Source of the DNA: a virus
DNA length: 64,000 bases
Virus record (IMG/VR): IMGVR_UViG_3300010401_000033
Span: 1-64,000 of that record
Reading direction: 5' to 3' (one strand)
In this document: piece by piece, positions 8,868 to 18,308 of the stretch
Layout of the letters: each line of letters starts with the position of its first letter
Numbering within the stretch: the stretch's first letter is position 1
The notes under the pieces: model-generated
Database searches by the model: none
Told to the model about the DNA's origin: nothing
The model's input: only the letters and a program-made list of their open reading frames with translations
Made by a program: the position numbers and the translations under genes

Positions 8868-11269
8868 TATTTCTTCTCTCTGAACTGCTTAAGGGTTTTC
8901 TTTGGACCAGACGTTGCCACTCCACCATTATTTTTATCTTGGTTCTCTGCTGGTCCTCCACCGAGGATCGGACCACCATCACCACCTAAGTCTTGCGTCG
9001 GCTCGCCTTCTTGGAGGACTTCTTTTTCTTCTTGGGCTCCTCCACTGACAACACTATTTCGTCCATGTATGCGTCCCATGAATCCTTTGAAACTGTCTTT
9101 TTCTTTCGGGGCGTCTTGGCTTTCTTGGGAGAGGTCACGGAAGCGATAGCCTCTTCCTGGCACAACGGACATTCCATCTCCGAATCTTCGTACTGCATTT
9201 CGGAAGTCATTGGTGACGTGTTGTACAGGTACAACCAATCCTTGAGACTCTCCCACCACAACACGACTCTCCATGTAATCTCCCAGTCCCAAATACTCAT
9301 GATCGTCCTCCGTGAATAATTGTTCAAACTCTTCGTTGATTTTCTTTGGCTTCTCTGTCTTATCAACTGGTGGCTTAAGTGCTTTCTGCTTCTCAATCAA
9401 ACGATCATGCAAGGCAAAATGCGTAACTCTACCATTCTTCCCATAACGACCTTGACCCATCCAGGTCAATCCTAACTTGTCGGCTTCTTCTTTCGCCTTG
9501 GACTCGGAAGGTGGTGCCGTAAGTTTTGACTGCTGCTGCTTGTTGCCCGGTGGCATCTTGGCTAACTTGCTGACATTCTTATAAATCCACTGCTGCGCTT
9601 GCTCAGACTTCGGAGGCTGTTGCGAGAACTTTTTGATCGTCTTATGTAGATCGTCTAACTCGGAAGTCTTTTGCCCAGCAACTTCGGCATCCGAGTTGTG
9701 GCGCAAATCTTCATCATTATTGAATTCATGATAGTGCTCTCCACCAAATTCTTTGGCTAACTTGACGCGAGCATCCTGTGCCTGTCTCCACTTTTCTGCA
9801 CGAACTTTCTCAGGAATCATGCGGCCGCCCTTTTGACCACGTTCCACATTGCGATTACGTGAAACGTTATCCGAGGCGTCCACAAACACCATCTTGGTAT
9901 CATATCCGAGGTCGGTCAGTTTATCCTTGATTTTCTTAATGTGTGCGTGATTGGCTGCCGTACTGTTGATAATTAACCCATTACGACCGTGAATCGCAAG
10001 TCGTTGGCGCAATTCCTGCATTGTCTTGGACTTGGCACGATGCACATTGCGGCGTTCCTGTTCGGACTCCGACATCTTCTTGTCCAACTTTTCCTTGTCC
10101 TCAAGGTGCTGGAGCGCCTGATCGGAATTGATCTCCGTCATGCCATGGCCATCCAAGGCTTTCTTCAACACGATATCCTTACCGGACCCAGGAGCCCCTG
10201 CGAGGAACACGGCTTTGAAGATACCATGATCGTGAACGGCTTCTGTTAAGATTTCTACTTCTTCGTGCAAGTGTCCCATACCCTTTCGTACATCATGGTA
10301 CAATTCCTTCGCATGTTCATGAGAGACATGGCTCGGCACACCCTTATGAAATTCATGAAAGTGTCCCTTACCGGCATGTTCGCGCATTTTGCTGGCTGAC
10401 ATCCCCTCTGTGCCCTTAGCGTGTGGATCACGGGCCCCGGCAGAATGCACAGTAATGGACTTAAATTTATACCCATGACCCTCTTTATCAAAGTGTCCAT
10501 TATATTTATGAAGATGTTCAGAGAATTCTTTTGTGCGGTCCGCACCAGCAATGACGTGCAGGTGTTTGACGCCTGCTCTGTGCAACTCAGCGGCATGGTG
10601 AAAAATCGTGGGATGGGACTTGGAAGCGGTCTTGATATTGGTATGTGGGAAGTATCGCTTCGCGTGTTTGACCTTCTGTTCGGCAGTCAGTGGGTTCTTC
10701 TTGGCATCCTGGGAATGTGAGAGCACGACAAGGTGGTGCGCGTTGTGCTTCTTGGCAACTTCATGAACCTTATCCACCAGTTTGGCATGTCCTGTGGTGG
10801 GAGGATTCATGCGCCCATAGGCAAGGACCGCATGTTTTTCAGAGGCTTCGGTGAGCGCACGGAACGACTCCATTGCTGTGCGGGTGAATGCCTTTGGATA
10901 CTCCTTGGTCGCCGCAATCAAGTCAAGCACCTTGGCATGAATGACGTAGGCAGGAATGGTGTCCTGATTGTCCATATTCAGGAGTGCAAGCCAGCGGTGG
11001 TGCCCATCCAGGATGTAATGATCGCCCGAGACGATCACAGGGCGACGTAGCCATTCCCTGTCCTTGGTCATCAGGGCTTTAATTTTCTCATGATTGAAGT
11101 CACCCTGGGATGGATAGAGGGCGGACACGGGCATGTCAGTGAAGGTTGAGGAGATATTCTTATTGGTTTTCAGCCAATTGAGGTAATCGGGAAGGTCGTC
11201 GGACGCGACTTGTGGCAACTCGGTGCGAGCAATGTTGAGCCCATGCTGGGGTACAAACAGCGAATCCAT
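8867..11269 (-). CDS. Fused ParB-like / nucleotidyltransferase / P-loop kinase protein
   Basis: 800 aa with at least three modules. Residues about 30-115 look like a ParB/sulfiredoxin fold (YILDGHHRWLAL). Residues about 143-330 are a cytidylyltransferase-type domain (LAYGRMNPPTTGHAKLV with TTGH in place of HxGH). Residues about 350-520 are a P-loop kinase of the zeta-toxin/polynucleotide-kinase sort (VFLAGAPGSGKDIVLKKAL, then NSDQAL). The C-terminal 250 residues are low-complexity. The combination suggests nucleotide or RNA-end chemistry, but no substrate can be read from the sequence. A late-type promoter lies at 11306-11313. Confidence 0.7.
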   Translation of the reverse strand: MDSLFVPQHGLNIARTELPQVASDDLPDYLNWLKTNKNISSTFTDMPVSALYPSQGDFNHEKIKALMTKDREWLRRPVIVSGDHYILDGHHRWLALLNMDNQDTIPAYVIHAKVLDLIAATKEYPKAFTRTAMESFRALTEASEKHAVLAYGRMNPPTTGHAKLVDKVHEVAKKHNAHHLVVLSHSQDAKKNPLTAEQKVKHAKRYFPHTNIKTASKSHPTIFHHAAELHRAGVKHLHVIAGADRTKEFSEHLHKYNGHFDKEGHGYKFKSITVHSAGARDPHAKGTEGMSASKMREHAGKGHFHEFHKGVPSHVSHEHAKELYHDVRKGMGHLHEEVEILTEAVHDHGIFKAVFLAGAPGSGKDIVLKKALDGHGMTEINSDQALQHLEDKEKLDKKMSESEQERRNVHRAKSKTMQELRQRLAIHGRNGLIINSTAANHAHIKKIKDKLTDLGYDTKMVFVDASDNVSRNRNVERGQKGGRMIPEKVRAEKWRQAQDARVKLAKEFGGEHYHEFNNDEDLRHNSDAEVAGQKTSELDDLHKTIKKFSQQPPKSEQAQQWIYKNVSKLAKMPPGNKQQQSKLTAPPSESKAKEEADKLGLTWMGQGRYGKNGRVTHFALHDRLIEKQKALKPPVDKTEKPKKINEEFEQLFTEDDHEYLGLGDYMESRVVVGESQGLVVPVQHVTNDFRNAVRRFGDGMSVVPGRGYRFRDLSQESQDAPKEKDSFKGFMGRIHGRNSVVSGGAQEEKEVLQEGEPTQDLGGDGGPILGGGPAENQDKNNGGVATSGPKKTLKQFREKK

Positions 11270-11305
11270 GCAACTCTCCCTCTACAGGACATAAGCGTAT
11301 GTTCT

Positions 11306-11313
11306 TATTTATG
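11306..11313 (-). promoter_or_regulatory. Late promoter, CATAAATA type
   Basis: CATAAATA on the minus strand, 37 nt before the ATG of the 800-aa protein. It matches the T4-like late -10 element recognised by gp55-programmed RNA polymerase, which has no -35 box. Confidence 0.55.
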
Positions 11314-11991
11314 TTACGCGGGTTTCTGTACTCGTACCCAAATCCACTGTGGGTGGCAATCGTGGCATGGGTCTGTTATTACATGGTCAAATCCGATGAA
11401 CCCCTGATCCTCAAGGTCTTTCTTGAGTGCATCAACATCCTCCACTCTCGTATCGCGGTGCTCTGTGTCCGTGTCATCATAGTTGTGGAAGTAATCAACT
11501 GACTTCACATGACCCGGCCCAAACCCCATCTGGAAGGTGAGGAATCCACTGGGGCGAAGAATACGGAAGAATTCTTGATATAATTCCAAACGCCAGGCGC
11601 GGCAACCAATGTGCTGCATACAAATGATGGAGAAAATCACATCGTAGGAGGTGGGATTGATATAGGACAATGAGTGTCCATTTGTGTGATAGAGATTGGG
11701 AACAGGTACCCCGGCTTCTGCTAAATTGACATGCACCTTCTCAAGAATTTCCATTGAGATATCTGCGCCATCAATCTGAGCAAACAACTCCTTGAACTTG
11801 ATAATGTTACGACCTGGGCCGCAGCCATACTCAAGAGCATGACCACCTCGTGGGACTCCTCTGAACAAGAGACCCTCCTCATTCGGGTCCGCATTGTGTT
11901 CAGCGTACCAGCCAACAAGAGGATTCTTGTTACCCAGGGACCAACGACTGGCCTCACCTGCCCAAAAATCCTTCAACATTTGATCTGCCAT
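11314..11991 (-). CDS. SAM-dependent class I methyltransferase
   Basis: 225 aa. Motif I is LEYGCGPGRNIIKF, motif II is IDGADIS, and later motifs are YDVIFSIICMQHI and ILRPSGFLTFQMGFG. The C-terminal HPQWIWVRVQKP matches the C-terminus of the neighbouring fusion protein, so this is a tandem duplicate of that protein's methyltransferase half. The start at 11991 avoids overlap with the fusion gene. It opens the surface-sugar cassette; a role in methylating a glycan or a nucleotide sugar is inferred from context. Confidence 0.8.
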   Translation of the reverse strand: MADQMLKDFWAGEASRWSLGNKNPLVGWYAEHNADPNEEGLLFRGVPRGGHALEYGCGPGRNIIKFKELFAQIDGADISMEILEKVHVNLAEAGVPVPNLYHTNGHSLSYINPTSYDVIFSIICMQHIGCRAWRLELYQEFFRILRPSGFLTFQMGFGPGHVKSVDYFHNYDDTDTEHRDTRVEDVDALKKDLEDQGFIGFDHVITDPCHDCHPQWIWVRVQKPA

Positions 11992-11999
11992 GATTGCTC

Positions 12000-13547
12000 C
12001 TATACTGGCTTCTGGCAACGAATCCAAATCCACTGAGGATGTTCGTCCTTACAGGTTCGTGTAAGTTGGTGATCCAACCAAGTGAATCCACTATTCACAA
12101 GGTCTGCCTTGATAATCTCCACATTCTCTACGCGCACGTCTTTGTTGACGTACTCGGATTCAGACGCGAAGGTTTCGGCAAAGTAATCCACAGAGCGCGG
12201 GTGTCCAGAACCAAACCCTGTCTGGAAGCACAGATATCCACCCGGCTTCAAGACGCGAAGGAATTCCTTATAAAGATGCAGGCGCACAGCACGATTGGTG
12301 ATATGCTGGTGACTAATCACCATGAATACGATATCGTAACCCGCCCATTCGCCATCGGCTGGAGGCACACTATTGGAGGCGGAATCAATCATCTCCAATG
12401 AACGTCCATCGTTTGACCACAAATTCGGTGCAGCAATGCGAGCATCCGCCAGGTTGATCTTGGCTTTCTCAATGCAGATAGGGGAAATATCCACTCCATC
12501 AATGCGGCCGAAGCGTTTGTTCCAACGGATGATATTGCGAGCAGGACCGCAACCATACTCCAAAACAATCTCATTCCCTGTGATCGGAATATCACGGAAG
12601 AGAACGGTATCGTATTCAGGGAAGTTCTCATGTTCGTTGTACCATCCCACGATAGGATTCTTATTCTGTAAACTCCAAGTCTTGGCAATGTCGCCCCAAA
12701 AGGATTGCTGCCGTTTCAGGAATGAACCTTCTCCAACATCTGTCACACTCATAGTGCTCTCTCCTTTGAGGTATTTTTCAGTGAACCACGGGTACCAATC
12801 GATTTCTGCAAGGATTGAGCCATTCGGGAGATCATTTCGGTTGATTGGCTTCGTGCCGTTCAACATGTGCCCCCACTTTGCCGTATAGAGTGCTTGTGAG
12901 TGTTCCAAAACACGATTGCCTGCAACCTTGGACTCAAGTTCCTGGTGCTGATTCACATATGTAGGATCAATAGATTTTGCGCCAATGTGGGTGGGGATGA
13001 TATGCTCCAATCCGATTGGATTATGGGAGAACCCCCAGTCATGCGATTCAGAAATGGAGAGGCGCGAACGATCATACTGCTGCCACACACGCTTGAGCCA
13101 ATCCGCGTCACCACAATAACAACCCAGGTAGCGTTCATCAAACCATCCCACTTGCTGCAAGACTTTCTTCTTGAGGTAGAAGAACTGGTCGCCAGCAGGG
13201 GCCCACATCAAATCGTAGCGTTCCCTATTACCTTCAATGAGGTTGCGTAGGGCTTGGGGTTCCGTAATTAGCGTATCATCCTGCACACAAATCAACTCAT
13301 CGGCATTCTTGAATGCTTTAAGGAAAATGTTATTCCAGGATCGCGCACAGTAGGATGTGGCTTCTTCATCAGAGAGGGTGTTGTTGAGAATTTGAATCTT
13401 TCCTTCGTTGAGAAGTTTCATATTCTTATCCGACATACCCACTTCTGGGTGGTTCGTGTAGATATGTATGTTTGTCCAAAAACTGAATGCGTCAATGCAG
13501 CGGTTAAGTGCCTGAGGTCTGTTGAATGTCAAAATCCATGTATTCAT
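12000..13547 (-). CDS. Glycosyltransferase-methyltransferase fusion protein
   Basis: 515 aa. Residues about 1-250 resemble a GT-A glycosyltransferase (TWILTFNRPQALNRCIDAF, CVQDDTLIT with Asp pair, GDADWLKRVW). Residues about 275-515 are a class I methyltransferase (VLEYGCGPARNIIRW, IDGVDIS, VLKPGGYLCFQTGFGSGHP) closely similar to the separate gene on its left. The ATG at 13547 has a GGAG ribosome site. The fusion suggests that the sugar added by one half is methylated by the other, but that is inference. Confidence 0.8.
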   Translation of the reverse strand: MNTWILTFNRPQALNRCIDAFSFWTNIHIYTNHPEVGMSDKNMKLLNEGKIQILNNTLSDEEATSYCARSWNNIFLKAFKNADELICVQDDTLITEPQALRNLIEGNRERYDLMWAPAGDQFFYLKKKVLQQVGWFDERYLGCYCGDADWLKRVWQQYDRSRLSISESHDWGFSHNPIGLEHIIPTHIGAKSIDPTYVNQHQELESKVAGNRVLEHSQALYTAKWGHMLNGTKPINRNDLPNGSILAEIDWYPWFTEKYLKGESTMSVTDVGEGSFLKRQQSFWGDIAKTWSLQNKNPIVGWYNEHENFPEYDTVLFRDIPITGNEIVLEYGCGPARNIIRWNKRFGRIDGVDISPICIEKAKINLADARIAAPNLWSNDGRSLEMIDSASNSVPPADGEWAGYDIVFMVISHQHITNRAVRLHLYKEFLRVLKPGGYLCFQTGFGSGHPRSVDYFAETFASESEYVNKDVRVENVEIIKADLVNSGFTWLDHQLTRTCKDEHPQWIWIRCQKPV

Positions 13548-13549
13548 AG

Positions 13550-14086
13550 TTATCTCCAAAATCTCACGTCGGGTAACAATTGAGTGCTAGTGCCTGGATT
13601 GATCTCTGCCTGAAAACCATGTTCGTGTAACCAATTCAAAACAAGGTTATGTTCTTCATAGACACGAATGCGCCCCTTCTCAACATCTTTAATTCTGGTT
13701 CCCAAACTCTCCAAGCAATTTTCTTCATGGAATGGAGCATCAATACGCAGATAGTTGATAGTATCTATGCTGTACAAATCCATAAATGTATCTAGGCGCA
13801 TGGTCCACACCATGCTGTAGCCCATCGGGTTGCCAGGGCGGAAATACGGATTAGCAAGGGTGCTCTTTCCATCTGGATAAAGAAATAACATCTCTTGGTT
13901 GTTTCCAAGGTCCACCGCAAAGGGGAGCATTGTGAGGCGTGAGAGTGTATAGATTTTTGATTTGCCTTGGAGGGGTCGAAAGGCATCATGATTGGGTTCA
14001 AATGCAAAAACCCTGGCCTCCTTATCAGCCAAAAAATTCTCTGTCTCAAATCCCTCATGCGCCCCGACTTCTACGATGGTTTTCAC
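13550..14086 (-). CDS. FkbM-type methyltransferase
   Basis: 178 aa. The SAM motif is IVEVGAHEGFETENFL, followed by ARVFAFEPNHDAF and the late motif INYLRIDAPFHEE, the order of FkbM-family O-methyltransferases that act on sugars or polyketides. I prefer the GTG at 14086, which overlaps the upstream stop (GTGA), over the longer ATG that would overlap the neighbour by 55 nt. It belongs to the sugar cassette. Confidence 0.7.
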   Translation of the reverse strand: MKTIVEVGAHEGFETENFLADKEARVFAFEPNHDAFRPLQGKSKIYTLSRLTMLPFAVDLGNNQEMLFLYPDGKSTLANPYFRPGNPMGYSMVWTMRLDTFMDLYSIDTINYLRIDAPFHEENCLESLGTRIKDVEKGRIRVYEEHNLVLNWLHEHGFQAEINPGTSTQLLPDVRFWR

Positions 14087-15453
14087 TGATGATGCTCCAA
14101 GAAATGTTGTAAATCTTCGGGAACTCCAAGCCCCCACATTTTTTCAATGTTCTTCACGCGAATCTTCAACCCACCTTGAATGGCTTCGTTGAACACCGGG
14201 CACACATAAAATTCATTATTGGTGCGGATGTTCTTGTCAATCATCTGCTTGGCAAACGCCACATAATGCTGTCCGTGCTTCCAGTAGTAGACCCCAACAC
14301 TGGCAATGTCAGAGATTGGACGCTTCTCGGCAACCTCTGCCACATATCCATTATCATCCAGGCGAGCATAGGACCACTTCGGATGGACAGACTTGAATGT
14401 AAGGAGTCCACCATCAATACCATCTGCGGTAAACGCATAGAGGCATTCATTGGCGTTCCACTCAATAAATTGATCGGAATTGGCAATGAGGAGAGGATCG
14501 TTGTTATCAATCAAATGCGAGGCAAGCAGGGTCGTGCAAGCCGCCCCTTCGGTCACCCCATCCACCTGGATGATATCACAGCCAGGTGCAATCATATTCA
14601 ACATGTACTTGAGTTGGTATTTCTCAAAGTGTTCCTTCTGTACAATGAATATGTAGTGGGCTTCAATGTTGAGGTTTTCCACTACAACCTGAATCATCGG
14701 TTTGCCGTTCACTTCAATGAGAGGCTTCGGGAAGGTGTAACCTGCCTGAGCAAAGCGCGAGCCATGACCAGCCATTGGAATCAATACGTTCATCTTTTGA
14801 TTGCGCCAAGGGATGGATGGTCTGGTAATCCCTTTGAAGTAATCTGAAATCTGTTCTCCAAGCGCAATCGTAACATCCCCTGGATCGCGCACAGGAATCA
14901 AATGTCCGCCGGAGGCAAGCGCGGCTTCGCGGCCGATATGGGAATCCTCTATAATAACCGTGTGGTGAGCGTCGGTCTTGAGTGCCGTCATACACTTCCA
15001 ATACATTTCAGGGAATGGCTTTGGGTGTCTCACCTCTTCGTTGCTCACAAAGTAGTCCACCTGATCCATCACGCCGAGTTGGAGCAAGGCTTTTACCATC
15101 GTCTTACGAATGCTGTTGGACGCGACGGCAATCTGAATCTGATCCAATTTGAGGAGGGCGAAGATCGTTTGAATAGTTTGGCTCTCTTGGATATTGTCGT
15201 AGAGTTCTTCGGTATATCGTTGCTTGGCTTTCCATACATGATCGTAGAAATCAGCATGGAGTCCCTTCTCTTCGGTTAAAAGGAGAAGTTTCTTCGTGGT
15301 AGGCAAACCATCATACTTTGCCAGGTGTTCATCCCATGAAATGGCGAAACGATGGTTGAGGTCATTCAAGGCTTGATTCAACGCATTGAAGTGCATCACA
15401 CGACTGTCAATTAACACACCATCCAAATCAAAAATCACCAATTTATTTTGCAT
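14083..15453 (-). CDS. Bifunctional HAD phosphatase / sugar nucleotidyltransferase
   Basis: 456 aa. Residues 1-220 are a HAD phosphatase of the beta-phosphoglucomutase type (VIFDLDGVLIDS, VASNS, HPKPFPEMY, IIEDSHIGREAALASG). Residues about 222-456 are a sugar-phosphate nucleotidyltransferase (VLIPMAGHGSRFAQAGYTFP, with KPLIEVNGKPM and IANSDQFIEW). Together they could make and activate a sugar phosphate such as an NDP-hexose or NDP-heptose precursor. It lies among glycosyltransferases, which supports a glycan pathway. The exact sugar is unknown. Confidence 0.85.
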   Translation of the reverse strand: MQNKLVIFDLDGVLIDSRVMHFNALNQALNDLNHRFAISWDEHLAKYDGLPTTKKLLLLTEEKGLHADFYDHVWKAKQRYTEELYDNIQESQTIQTIFALLKLDQIQIAVASNSIRKTMVKALLQLGVMDQVDYFVSNEEVRHPKPFPEMYWKCMTALKTDAHHTVIIEDSHIGREAALASGGHLIPVRDPGDVTIALGEQISDYFKGITRPSIPWRNQKMNVLIPMAGHGSRFAQAGYTFPKPLIEVNGKPMIQVVVENLNIEAHYIFIVQKEHFEKYQLKYMLNMIAPGCDIIQVDGVTEGAACTTLLASHLIDNNDPLLIANSDQFIEWNANECLYAFTADGIDGGLLTFKSVHPKWSYARLDDNGYVAEVAEKRPISDIASVGVYYWKHGQHYVAFAKQMIDKNIRTNNEFYVCPVFNEAIQGGLKIRVKNIEKMWGLGVPEDLQHFLEHHQ

Positions 15454-16072
15454 CTCTATGTACCTTATTGTGGCGCACGGTGGCTAAAGGGTTACAGACC
15501 ATGACTCCTCGGTGTCGTACACGCAACGACCACTCGACATCCTCGGCAGACCCTGGCTGCATTCGTTCATCAAAGGGATATTGTCTCAGGAAATCTCGCT
15601 TGACTAGGAAATACCCACCGCTGACATACTGGTATTGGGTATTCAACCAGTCACGATAATCCAAGGAATGGTAGCGAGGAAGAGTTGGGTGATCCCAAAT
15701 AACCCAATCAGTGAAGTGTCTCTTGCCTGTGATAAGATATTGTGGGTTCGAGGCGATATCCCAACGACGAACCAACCTATCAAACGCATCCCATCGTTCG
15801 TACCAGTCCTTATCAAAAAGGTAGTAATCATGGATCAAGACGAGGTTCTCATGTCGGGCCACTTTAGCAACCAGATTCTTCTTCACTGGTGTCCATCCGT
15901 GCGTGAGGACTTGTTTGACTGATGGGTTTACCCCGGTCCACGGATTGTTATTGTAGGAACCTGCAACGATGATCTCAACATCAGGGGCATTGAGTGCCTT
16001 AATTGACGCAATCACCTCATTCAACTGAGGAACATTATCGTAGGTTGTCATGATGCCAAATGTGAGGTTCAT
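15443..16072 (-). CDS. Glycosyltransferase, GT2-like
   Basis: 209 aa. It begins with the GT-A type strand FGIMTTYDNVPQLNEVIASI and continues with VEIIVAGSYNN and LVLIHDYYLFDKDWYERW, where a DxD-like site is expected. The domain is short for GT2. It overlaps the HAD/nucleotidyltransferase gene by 11 nt. Confidence 0.7.
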   Translation of the reverse strand: MNLTFGIMTTYDNVPQLNEVIASIKALNAPDVEIIVAGSYNNNPWTGVNPSVKQVLTHGWTPVKKNLVAKVARHENLVLIHDYYLFDKDWYERWDAFDRLVRRWDIASNPQYLITGKRHFTDWVIWDHPTLPRYHSLDYRDWLNTQYQYVSGGYFLVKRDFLRQYPFDERMQPGSAEDVEWSLRVRHRGVMVCNPLATVRHNKVHRDAK

Positions 16073-17100
16073 ACGGCTGCCAATACTCGCAAAATATCGC
16101 TCACGGTATGTGAAACGAGGTGTGTGGATATCACGTACTTCTGTGCTTCAAGGAGGTGTGTCCCTGAGGTGCCACGATACAACTTGAGAAATAATTCCAA
16201 TTCCTTTGGGGTCTTATACGTGTGTCCATACTCACGCATAAGTTCGGCACCTGCAATCTCACGCCCCACCCAAGGTGTCATATTCAGCATGGATTCTAAG
16301 AGCACCAATCCAAATCCTTCCGAGTAACTATTCAATATGTAGAGGTCAGCATCCAGGAGTGCGTTAAGCATTTGCTGCCGGTCAGAGAAAAGAAATGGCT
16401 TGATAAACTCAGACTCCTTCGGCATAATATCAAAGCGATTGTCGTATCCTGTCAGGACTAACGTGGCGTCCGTTCTCATGGTATCCTGGAACACTCCAAT
16501 CAATTCATCAAAGGCTTTGTTCGGCCAATAACCACCAGACGAAAGGAACATGTACGGTGTGGTGATCCCGTACTTCTCTCGGAACCCTGGCTTCCCAATA
16601 GACATACGATGATCTATCCCATGACGGACACGTACAGCACGATCCTGAGCATTATAGGATTGCACATGGCGCCAATCTGCCAACGTGGAACATCCAATGT
16701 ACGTGGCACGATGGAGAGCACCCACACATTCCTTAGAGTGTGAGGGCATAATCAACATGTAGAGCACAGGTCCACCGAGTTTGTCTGCGTTGGCGAGGAC
16801 AAAATTCTGGATGCCCACATCCCCACCATGTACCACGATCAAATCCCAATGTTCTCTGAGGATCATGGGCTCCGAGGAAACGATAACTCCATTAAGATTA
16901 CCCATGTGTTCTCCGGCGAATACCGCGACATGGTGGCCGCGGGCCCGGGTCTCTTCTGCCATGTCCCTCACATAATTCTCTGACCCACCTGGATAGGGGG
17001 CATAGCGATGAACCACAAAGAGAATACGGCGAGGACGATGATCGACCTTTGCAGGAACTTTTGACTGTTCTTCTGGTTCAGGTGCGGTGGCTGGGCTCAT
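16069..17100 (-). CDS. Glycosyltransferase, GT4-like (GT-B fold)
   Basis: 343 aa. The N-terminal half has RRILFVVHRYAPYPGGSENY, the typical GT4 opening with a GG loop. The C-terminal half has SEGFGLVLLESMLNMTPWVG, the EX7E nucleotide-sugar binding motif. It transfers a sugar from an activated donor, probably as part of the surface or DNA-decorating sugar cassette. It overlaps both neighbours by ATGA-type junctions. Confidence 0.85.
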   Translation of the reverse strand: MSPATAPEPEEQSKVPAKVDHRPRRILFVVHRYAPYPGGSENYVRDMAEETRARGHHVAVFAGEHMGNLNGVIVSSEPMILREHWDLIVVHGGDVGIQNFVLANADKLGGPVLYMLIMPSHSKECVGALHRATYIGCSTLADWRHVQSYNAQDRAVRVRHGIDHRMSIGKPGFREKYGITTPYMFLSSGGYWPNKAFDELIGVFQDTMRTDATLVLTGYDNRFDIMPKESEFIKPFLFSDRQQMLNALLDADLYILNSYSEGFGLVLLESMLNMTPWVGREIAGAELMREYGHTYKTPKELELFLKLYRGTSGTHLLEAQKYVISTHLVSHTVSDILRVLAAV

Positions 17101-17978
17101 GCGTATAACCTTTCAACCGCTTCCCGTACTTCGGGAACACGATCCCATTGGTGAACGATGGTGAATGGAAGTCCGGCTCGGGTCTCAACTAAACCAGTTT
17201 CAACATTAAAACGAGGAGACGGTTCGACAAGGAAGGGGCTGTAGGCAGCGAGTTTGCTTGGGTCCATCATAGTGCCAAGTTGGGCCGCCCATGGGTGAGC
17301 ATGGTCCGACACCTCAGTGATATGATCGTAAACATCCGTGGCAAGGAGCAGGTTCAACGCGGCTTGATCTGGTCCTCCACCACCAGGCACATGTTGTGTG
17401 GTGCCATGAGAGAGGAGATACACAGACTTACTCAAACCGAGGAATGCACCGAAACGTCCAGCAATCACACCACAATTGATAATGGTGTTATTCTTGTGAC
17501 GTTCGTACATGATTGGGCCGAAGGATTGGAGAAGGTTATTGGCGCCCCAGGGTTCATTCTGATAGGCAATACCTTCGGAGGATACAAGAAGGTCCACCGC
17601 ACGGAGGTCCACAGTATCCAAATAGTCTGAGGGGTTGCGCTGAAAAACCACATCACGCATATCAGTAGCGACAATAAAACGAATCTTTTGACGATTCTCT
17701 GGATTGTCCAGCATGATATAGTAGTGAAGGAAACGGTCGACAACAATAGCGAAGTCCTGTTTGGGGTAGGTAACGCGCAAGGCGTGGTCATCCTTGGCAA
17801 ACGCGAGGACGTTGTATCCTCTATTTTGCAACTGCTCAAGAGTCGCATAATCCATGTTGTAGGCAATCACAACCTTGGCACCTGTGAACCCGGAACGATC
17901 CAAGGAGTTCACCCAATGCTTGATCTGTTCCCACTTATAACCTGTGACTGCACCGATCACCATATCCACTTGAGACAT
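17097..17978 (-). CDS. Glycosyltransferase-like protein
   Basis: 293 aa. RFIVATDMRDVVFQRNPSDY has the DxR/DxD-type arrangement of small glycosyltransferases that act on surface glycans, and NCGVIAGRFGAFL follows as in that group. I chose ATG 17978, which has GGAG five nt upstream. A late-type CTAAATA promoter lies at 18014-18020. The acceptor is unknown. Confidence 0.65.
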   Translation of the reverse strand: MSQVDMVIGAVTGYKWEQIKHWVNSLDRSGFTGAKVVIAYNMDYATLEQLQNRGYNVLAFAKDDHALRVTYPKQDFAIVVDRFLHYYIMLDNPENRQKIRFIVATDMRDVVFQRNPSDYLDTVDLRAVDLLVSSEGIAYQNEPWGANNLLQSFGPIMYERHKNNTIINCGVIAGRFGAFLGLSKSVYLLSHGTTQHVPGGGGPDQAALNLLLATDVYDHITEVSDHAHPWAAQLGTMMDPSKLAAYSPFLVEPSPRFNVETGLVETRAGLPFTIVHQWDRVPEVREAVERLYA

Positions 17979-17994
17979 AATCACTCCATAATAA

Positions 17995-18306
17995 TTATAA
18001 CAACCGACGCTTGTATTTAGCCCTCACTAATTGCTTGATAGTCGTGGTGGTCTTTGGTTCATCTTCACTATAGGTCTGAAACGCTGCGGCATCTGTGCCT
18101 GCGTCGGCGCCACCCAAATCTTCTCTGATCTTCTTTCTCTTCTTATTGCGAGGGTCACTTTCCCCAATAGGTCCACCCGCAATACCTTGATCCACAGTAT
18201 CTAGGTTGTTCATCTGGCTGGGGGTGGAATCCTCTCGTAGGTGCCTAGTTTTCTCATTCCATTCATCAATCATGTCTTGTGTTCTATCGCATCCACCTGG
18301 TCCCAT
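17995..18306 (-). CDS. Small charged protein, unknown
   Basis: 103 aa, hydrophilic, with basic clusters (RNKKRKKIRED and LVRAKYKRRLL). No domain is recognised. The gene abuts the ligase-like gene (2 nt gap). It may be a linker or virion-internal protein, but nothing in the sequence shows this. Confidence 0.45.
   Translation of the reverse strand: MGPGGCDRTQDMIDEWNEKTRHLREDSTPSQMNNLDTVDQGIAGGPIGESDPRNKKRKKIREDLGGADAGTDAAAFQTYSEDEPKTTTTIKQLVRAKYKRRLL
18014..18020 (-). promoter_or_regulatory. Possible late promoter, CTAAATA
   Basis: CTAAATA on the minus strand about 35 nt before the glycosyltransferase ATG at 17978. It lies inside the end of the preceding small gene. Short motif, so moderate confidence. 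Confidence 0.4.
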
Positions 18307-18308
18307 AA

